In this document: positions 13,309 through 16,911 of the stretch, piece after piece
Numbering within the stretch: the stretch's first letter is position 1
Layout of the letters: every line of letters starts with the position of its first letter
DNA from: Pseudomonadota bacterium
Lineage (GTDB): Bacteria > Pseudomonadota > Gammaproteobacteria > Burkholderiales > SHXO01
DNA: 16,911 nucleotides
Direction: 5' to 3'
Assembly (NCBI GenBank): GCA_023430065.1
Contig: JAEZCG010000053.1
Location: forward strand, 1-16,911
Made by a program: the position numbers and the translations under genes
The notes under the pieces: model-generated
Told to the model about the DNA's origin: nothing
The model's input: the letters and a program-made list of their open reading frames with translations, nothing else
Database searches by the model: none

Positions 13309-14424
13309 ATGCTTTTCCTTCAACGCCTGTTCTGCAGTGTGCTCGCATTGGGTTGGATCAGTACGTCGATCGCGGCGGAGGCGGTCGTGCTTCGCACGCA
13401 GATCGTGATGGACCAGCAGGGTTTCCAGGAGGAGGCGTTCCGGCTGCTCGTTCCGAAGGACTGGCGCTTCGACGGTGGCATCGTCTGGGATTTCAACCGC
13501 ATCCCGGCCGAGGCGTTCTCCAGCTATACCGTGACCAGTCCGGATGGCGCTGCGGTCTACCAGCAGTTTCCGCATACCAGCCTGTTCTGGGCAGAGGATC
13601 CGATGCTTCAGCAGTCCTATGCGCAGAGCGGATTTCAGGTCTCTCCCCCGGTCGGGGCGGAGGAAGCGCTGCGCGATCTCTACCTGCCGAACTATCGTCC
13701 CGAGGCACAGAACGCAACGGTGCTGGAAGTCCAGCCCCTGCCCGAGGTGGCGGAACAGGTCGTGCAGTGGCAGTACGCACTCATGAACGTATTCGGCCGC
13801 ATCTCGCCGCCGCAATTCCAGTACGAGATCCGTGCGGATTCGGCCCGTGCCAGGTATCGCTATGCCGTCTCGGGCCAGGAGACGATCGAGGATGTCACGC
13901 TCACCATCGTCTATTTCATCGCGCAGATGCCGTCGATGTACGGCTACGTGCCCGCGATTACCTGGACGGTGGCGCCCAGGAGCTTTCACGCGCCGGCAAC
14001 GGACATGGACAAGCGGCTGGAGACCTTCCGCATCATCGCCGCCTCGGTTCAGGACAACCCGGCCTGGCACGAGCACAACATGACCCTGGCCGCCGTAATG
14101 ACGCGCGAGCAGCTGCGCCAGCAGCAGCAGATCTTCAAGCGACTGGAGGACATCCGCCGATCGCAATCCGAGATGAGCGACCAGCTGTTCGAGTCCTGGC
14201 AGCGCCGCAGCGAGGCGCAGGACCGTATGTTCGAGCGCTACAGTCAGGTCATCCGTGGCGTGGAGACCTACAGCGATCCAGTGTCCTCGCGCCAGGTGGA
14301 GCTGCCCAACGGCTACCGGCATGCCTGGAGCAACGGCATGGATTACGTGCTGAGCGACGATCCCGCCTTCGATCCGAACCGGGCGGGCGGCCAGACCTGG
14401 ACCGAAATCCACCCGCAACGATGA
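13309..14424 (+). CDS. exported coiled-coil protein of unknown function
   Basis: This 371-residue protein starts with a signal peptide (MLFLQRLFCSVLALGWISTS, cleavage near 22-23). Residues about 25-260 form a predicted mixed alpha/beta domain with no recognised motif, rich in aromatic residues (DWRFDGGIVWDFNRIPAEAF). About 262-315 is a strongly charged, Gln/Arg/Glu-rich coiled coil (REQLRQQQQIFKRLEDIRR, then QSEMSDQLFESWQRRSEAQD). The last 50 residues contain the pattern VELPNGYRHAWSNGMDYVLS followed by DDPAFDPN, a C-terminal motif I have seen in other secreted bacterial proteins of unknown role. The start at 13309 has GGAG eight bases upstream and gives the clean signal; earlier in-frame ATGs at 13246 and 13273 do not. 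The gene appears to be alone on its transcript. Confidence 0.8.
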   Translation: MLFLQRLFCSVLALGWISTSIAAEAVVLRTQIVMDQQGFQEEAFRLLVPKDWRFDGGIVWDFNRIPAEAFSSYTVTSPDGAAVYQQFPHTSLFWAEDPMLQQSYAQSGFQVSPPVGAEEALRDLYLPNYRPEAQNATVLEVQPLPEVAEQVVQWQYALMNVFGRISPPQFQYEIRADSARARYRYAVSGQETIEDVTLTIVYFIAQMPSMYGYVPAITWTVAPRSFHAPATDMDKRLETFRIIAASVQDNPAWHEHNMTLAAVMTREQLRQQQQIFKRLEDIRRSQSEMSDQLFESWQRRSEAQDRMFERYSQVIRGVETYSDPVSSRQVELPNGYRHAWSNGMDYVLSDDPAFDPNRAGGQTWTEIHPQR

Positions 14425-14552
14425 ACGTCCGCGTCGCCGACGCGTAGAGTCGCCCCTGCGAGCACTCGCGATAGCGCTGCGCACGCCGTATCCCGACCGG
14501 TGCGAAGCGGCCCGATCGGGCACACTACGGCAACCGGAAAGAGGGCGGACGC

Positions 14553-15578
14553 ATGCAGCGACTGGGCGTGGGAATCGTCGGGCTGGGATTGGCGGTGAAG
14601 CCGCACGCCCTGGCGCTGCGTGAATTGGCCGCACGCATCGACTTCGTCGGCGGCTACAGCCCGACAGCGGAGCGGCGTCGCTCGTTCGAACGGCACTACG
14701 GCCTTCCCACCGTGGACACGATGGGCGCGCTGCTGAACGACGACCGCGTGGATGTTCTGCTCGTGCTGACGCCCCCGCGCACGCATGCCGACCTGGCTCT
14801 GCAGTGCGCGCAGGCAGGCAAGCACGTCCTGCTGGAGAAGCCCATCGACGTCACGTTCGCGCAGGCGCGTGCGTTGGTCGACGCGGTCGAGGCCACCGGG
14901 CGCAAGCTCGGGGTGGTGTTCCAGCAGCGCTTCCGGCGCGGCGTGCAGCGTGCGCGATGCCTGGTGGCCGAGGGCGCGCTCGGCACCCTGCTCAGCGCGT
15001 CCTGCTCGGTTCGGTGGTGGCGGCCGCCCGAGTACTACGCGCAACCCGGGCGCGGCATGCTGGCGCGCGACGGCGGGGGCGTGCTGCTCACGCAGGCCAT
15101 CCACACGCTCGATGCGCTTCTCGACCTGGCCGGAGAGGTGGAGCGCGTCAGCGCCTTTTGCCGCACCAGTCCGCTGCGATCCATCGACACCGAGGACATC
15201 GCCTGTGCGGCCCTGCGCTATCGAAACGGCGCGATCGGGGCGGTCGACGCGACCACGGTCGCCTACCCGGGCTACCCCGAGCGCATCGAACTCGCCGGCA
15301 CGCAAGGCAGCCTCTTGCTCGAAGCCGAACACTTGACGCTGTACCGGGAGGGCCGCGCGCCCCTGGTCGTGGAGGGGTCGAGCGCCGGCGGGGGCGGCGC
15401 CGATCCGATGGCCTTCTCGCATGAGCCCCACCGACGATTGATCGAGGACTTCATCGACGCGGTGCGCGACGACCGCGAACCGCGATCGAGCGGACGCAGT
15501 GCGCTGAAGGTGCACGCCCTGATCGACGCGATGCTCGCCGCGTCTCGCGCCGGCGCTGCCGTGGAGGTGCAACGATGA
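14553..15578 (+). CDS. Gfo/Idh/MocA family oxidoreductase
   Basis: This 341-residue NAD(P)-dependent dehydrogenase has the family's N-terminal Rossmann fold (GIVGLG at 7-12), the conserved EKP (LLEKPID, 94-100) and a C-terminal domain beginning near 125 with GGGVLLTQAIHTLDALLDL (174-192), where Lys/His positions serve catalysis in relatives. Members mostly oxidise or reduce sugars, inositol or related polyols; the specific substrate is not readable here. A GAGGGCGGACGC stretch precedes the ATG. Its last four bases, ATGA, overlap the start of the cupin gene, so translation of the two is coupled. Upstream, 14425-14552 contains a short CGCGTC/GACGCG hairpin (14430-14444) and no other feature. 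Confidence 0.9.
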   Translation: MQRLGVGIVGLGLAVKPHALALRELAARIDFVGGYSPTAERRRSFERHYGLPTVDTMGALLNDDRVDVLLVLTPPRTHADLALQCAQAGKHVLLEKPIDVTFAQARALVDAVEATGRKLGVVFQQRFRRGVQRARCLVAEGALGTLLSASCSVRWWRPPEYYAQPGRGMLARDGGGVLLTQAIHTLDALLDLAGEVERVSAFCRTSPLRSIDTEDIACAALRYRNGAIGAVDATTVAYPGYPERIELAGTQGSLLLEAEHLTLYREGRAPLVVEGSSAGGGGADPMAFSHEPHRRLIEDFIDAVRDDREPRSSGRSALKVHALIDAMLAASRAGAAVEVQR

Positions 15579-16177
15579 ACGAAACCGCCGGGCGCGATGT
15601 GGCGCGCGCCGAAGCCATTGCCAGGACCGTGTCGCGCGTGCGCGCGATCGAGGCCGCAGGAGGCGTGAGCGCCGACTCGCTGCATGCGATCCGGGAGGAG
15701 TTGCTGGCGCTCGCCGCCCGCCACGACCTGTTCCGGCTCGAGGACTTCCCGCCGCCGGCGCCCGGCGGCCCGCGCCAGTCCTGCCTGTACCGCCTCTCCG
15801 AGGACCCCGACCACCGCTTCGCGTTGTACGCGAATGCAGCCCTCGGACGCTACGCCAATGCCGCGCACAACCATGCGACCTGGGCGGTGATCGTCGGCGT
15901 GTATGGCGAAGAGCTGAACCGTCTGTACCGACGTGCGCAGGATGGCGGCATCGAGGAGACCGGCACCGCCATCGTCGGTACGGGTACCGGCCTCACGTTC
16001 CTGCCCGACGACCTCCATTCCCTGGACATCGATGCACGCACGCCGATGCTCAACTTCCACATGTACGGACTGGCGCTCGAGCAGCTGAGCGAACGGCGCT
16101 ACTGGTCCCCCCAGGAGCGGCTCTGGCGCCACTTTCCGGCCCGCAGCGACATCCGCGAGGCGCGGTTCCGCGCATGA
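15575..16177 (+). CDS. cysteine dioxygenase-like cupin protein (thiol dioxygenase family)
   Basis: This 200-residue protein has the cupin metal site of cysteine dioxygenase-type enzymes: HNHATWAVI (His98 and His100) followed by VYGEELNRLY, and a third histidine in LNFHMYG (His162), matching the 3-His iron site of bacterial thiol dioxygenases. These enzymes add O2 to a thiol, making a sulfinate from cysteine or 3-mercaptopropionate. Which thiol is used here is undetermined. The family's usual length is about 190-210 residues. The gene overlaps its upstream neighbour by four bases and its downstream rhodanese neighbour by four bases, a tightly coupled cluster suited to sulfur-compound breakdown. 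Confidence 0.82.
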   Translation: MNETAGRDVARAEAIARTVSRVRAIEAAGGVSADSLHAIREELLALAARHDLFRLEDFPPPAPGGPRQSCLYRLSEDPDHRFALYANAALGRYANAAHNHATWAVIVGVYGEELNRLYRRAQDGGIEETGTAIVGTGTGLTFLPDDLHSLDIDARTPMLNFHMYGLALEQLSERRYWSPQERLWRHFPARSDIREARFRA

Positions 16178-16911
16178 CGCGCCGAATCGACCCCTATACA
16201 CTGAAGTCCTGGTTGCGCGACGGCTGCGAACTCGCGCTGCTCGACGTGCGCGAGCAGGGACCGTACTCCCGCGCACATCTGTTGTTCGCAAGCAATCTTC
16301 CGCGCTCGCGCCTCGAACCGATGCTGGCCAACCTGGTGCCGCGCCGCAGCGCACGACTGGTCATGTGCGACGGCGGCGACGACGACGAATCGATGCGCGC
16401 AGCGACGGCCGCCATCGGTTACGGGTATTCCGACGTGAGTGTGCTGGACGGTGGCGTCGCCGCCTGGCGCGCTGCCGGATTCGAGGTGTTCTCCGGCGTG
16501 AACGTGCCGAGCAAGGCCTTCGGGGAATACGTCGAGCAGCGTTACGACACGCCGCGCATCAGCGCACAGCAGCTGCACGCATTACGCGCAAACGGCGCGA
16601 ACCTGGTGATTCTGGACAGCCGGCCGCCGGACGAGTTTCGCAGCGTGAGCATTCCGGGAGCCATCGACTGCCCCGGGGCAGAGCTCGTGTATCGCGTCTT
16701 CGATGCCGCACCCGATCCGGACACGCTCGTGGTGGTCAATTGTGCGGGCCGCACGCGCAGCATCATCGGGGCGCAATCGCTGTGCAACGCCGGGATCCCG
16801 AATCGGGTCGTCGCGCTCAAGGACGGCACCATGGGCTGGCAGCTCGCGGGGTTCGAACCGGCGCGCGGCTGCACCGATCAGGCCGCGGCACCGTCCGCTG
16901 CAGGGCTCGCG
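16174..16911 (+). CDS. multi-domain rhodanese-like protein, 3' end beyond the window
   Basis: Two rhodanese domains are visible in the 246 codons before the window edge. Domain 1 (about residues 5-105) has LLDVREQGPYSRAHL and the active-site-loop cysteine in VMCDGGDDDES (Cys65), then VLDGGVAAW. Domain 2 (about 127-230) has LVILDSRPPDEF, SIPGAIDCPG and the active-loop cysteine in VVNCAGRTRS (Cys190), then LKDGTMGWQLAG. Single-domain rhodaneses are about 110-130 residues; the open frame at the edge and known longer relatives with three or four domains suggest more follows. It starts in the ATGA overlap with the cupin gene. A role in moving sulfane sulfur, near the thiol dioxygenase, is likely. 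Confidence 0.85.
   Translation, partial: MTRRIDPYTLKSWLRDGCELALLDVREQGPYSRAHLLFASNLPRSRLEPMLANLVPRRSARLVMCDGGDDDESMRAATAAIGYGYSDVSVLDGGVAAWRAAGFEVFSGVNVPSKAFGEYVEQRYDTPRISAQQLHALRANGANLVILDSRPPDEFRSVSIPGAIDCPGAELVYRVFDAAPDPDTLVVVNCAGRTRSIIGAQSLCNAGIPNRVVALKDGTMGWQLAGFEPARGCTDQAAAPSAAGLA

Noticed and set aside
13243..14634. A 463-codon frame antisense to the exported coiled-coil gene
   Set aside because: It overlaps a gene with signal peptide, ribosome-binding site and coiled coil; its own translation is Arg/Leu/His-rich without domain character, typical of GC-rich shadows.
14343..15572. A 409-codon frame antisense to the Gfo/Idh/MocA gene
   Set aside because: The plus-strand gene has clear family motifs; the antisense frame has none.

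Overview
The window is a GC-rich proteobacterial chromosomal segment. Strong Shine-Dalgarno sites, tight ATGA overlaps, a zinc-finger-type ECF anti-sigma, a di-haem DUF1111 oxidoreductase and thiol-dioxygenase/rhodanese genes suggest a betaproteobacterium, possibly Burkholderiales-like, or a GC-rich gammaproteobacterium. This placement is inference from protein character; no rRNA or tRNA is present. Sixteen near-complete genes and two edge-truncated genes are supported. No transposase, phage gene, CRISPR array or RNA gene was seen.

Layout. 1-39: the first codons of a minus-strand gene leaving the window. 40-835: an array of 84-bp hairpin repeats and partial copies, running almost into a small GIY-YIG nuclease gene (836-1126). 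A histidine phosphatase (minus) converges on that gene and is divergent from a Baeyer-Villiger-type flavin monooxygenase (1988-3652). 3688-7135 is a minus-strand block, read from high to low coordinates: a TerB/DUF697-like protein, a hairpin terminator, two paralogous small exported proteins, an ECF sigma factor and its zinc-finger anti-sigma. 7136-7513 is a divergent intergenic region with one hairpin repeat. 7514-11779 is a plus-strand run: di-haem oxidoreductase, short-chain dehydrogenase, small ABM-fold monooxygenase, a small DUF3592-like membrane protein and an aldo/keto reductase. 11780-12204 is a second repeat array between convergent genes. Then come a PEP-mutase/isocitrate-lyase-fold enzyme (minus), an exported coiled-coil protein of unknown function (plus), and an operon of Gfo/Idh/MocA oxidoreductase, cysteine-dioxygenase-like cupin and multi-domain rhodanese that runs off the right edge.

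How the genes may work together. The clearest system is the minus-strand ECF block. Each small exported-protein gene is preceded by a 44-nt segment that aligns without gaps to the other and looks like a -35/-10 ECF promoter. The sigma and anti-sigma genes lie directly downstream. The anti-sigma has eight cysteines in its first 70 residues, which suggests a redox- or metal-responsive envelope system whose effectors are two secreted peptides sharing FGRD and VPGRQGGLS motifs. The right-edge operon probably handles thiol/sulfur compounds. The central plus-strand run and the flavin monooxygenase fit oxidative catabolism of small organic compounds, but no substrate can be named.

The repeats form two locus-specific subfamilies, with tandem duplication of the left arm in one array and of a 27-bp unit in the other. 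Long open frames across them, and many long frames antisense to real genes, are GC-driven artefacts and are left out.
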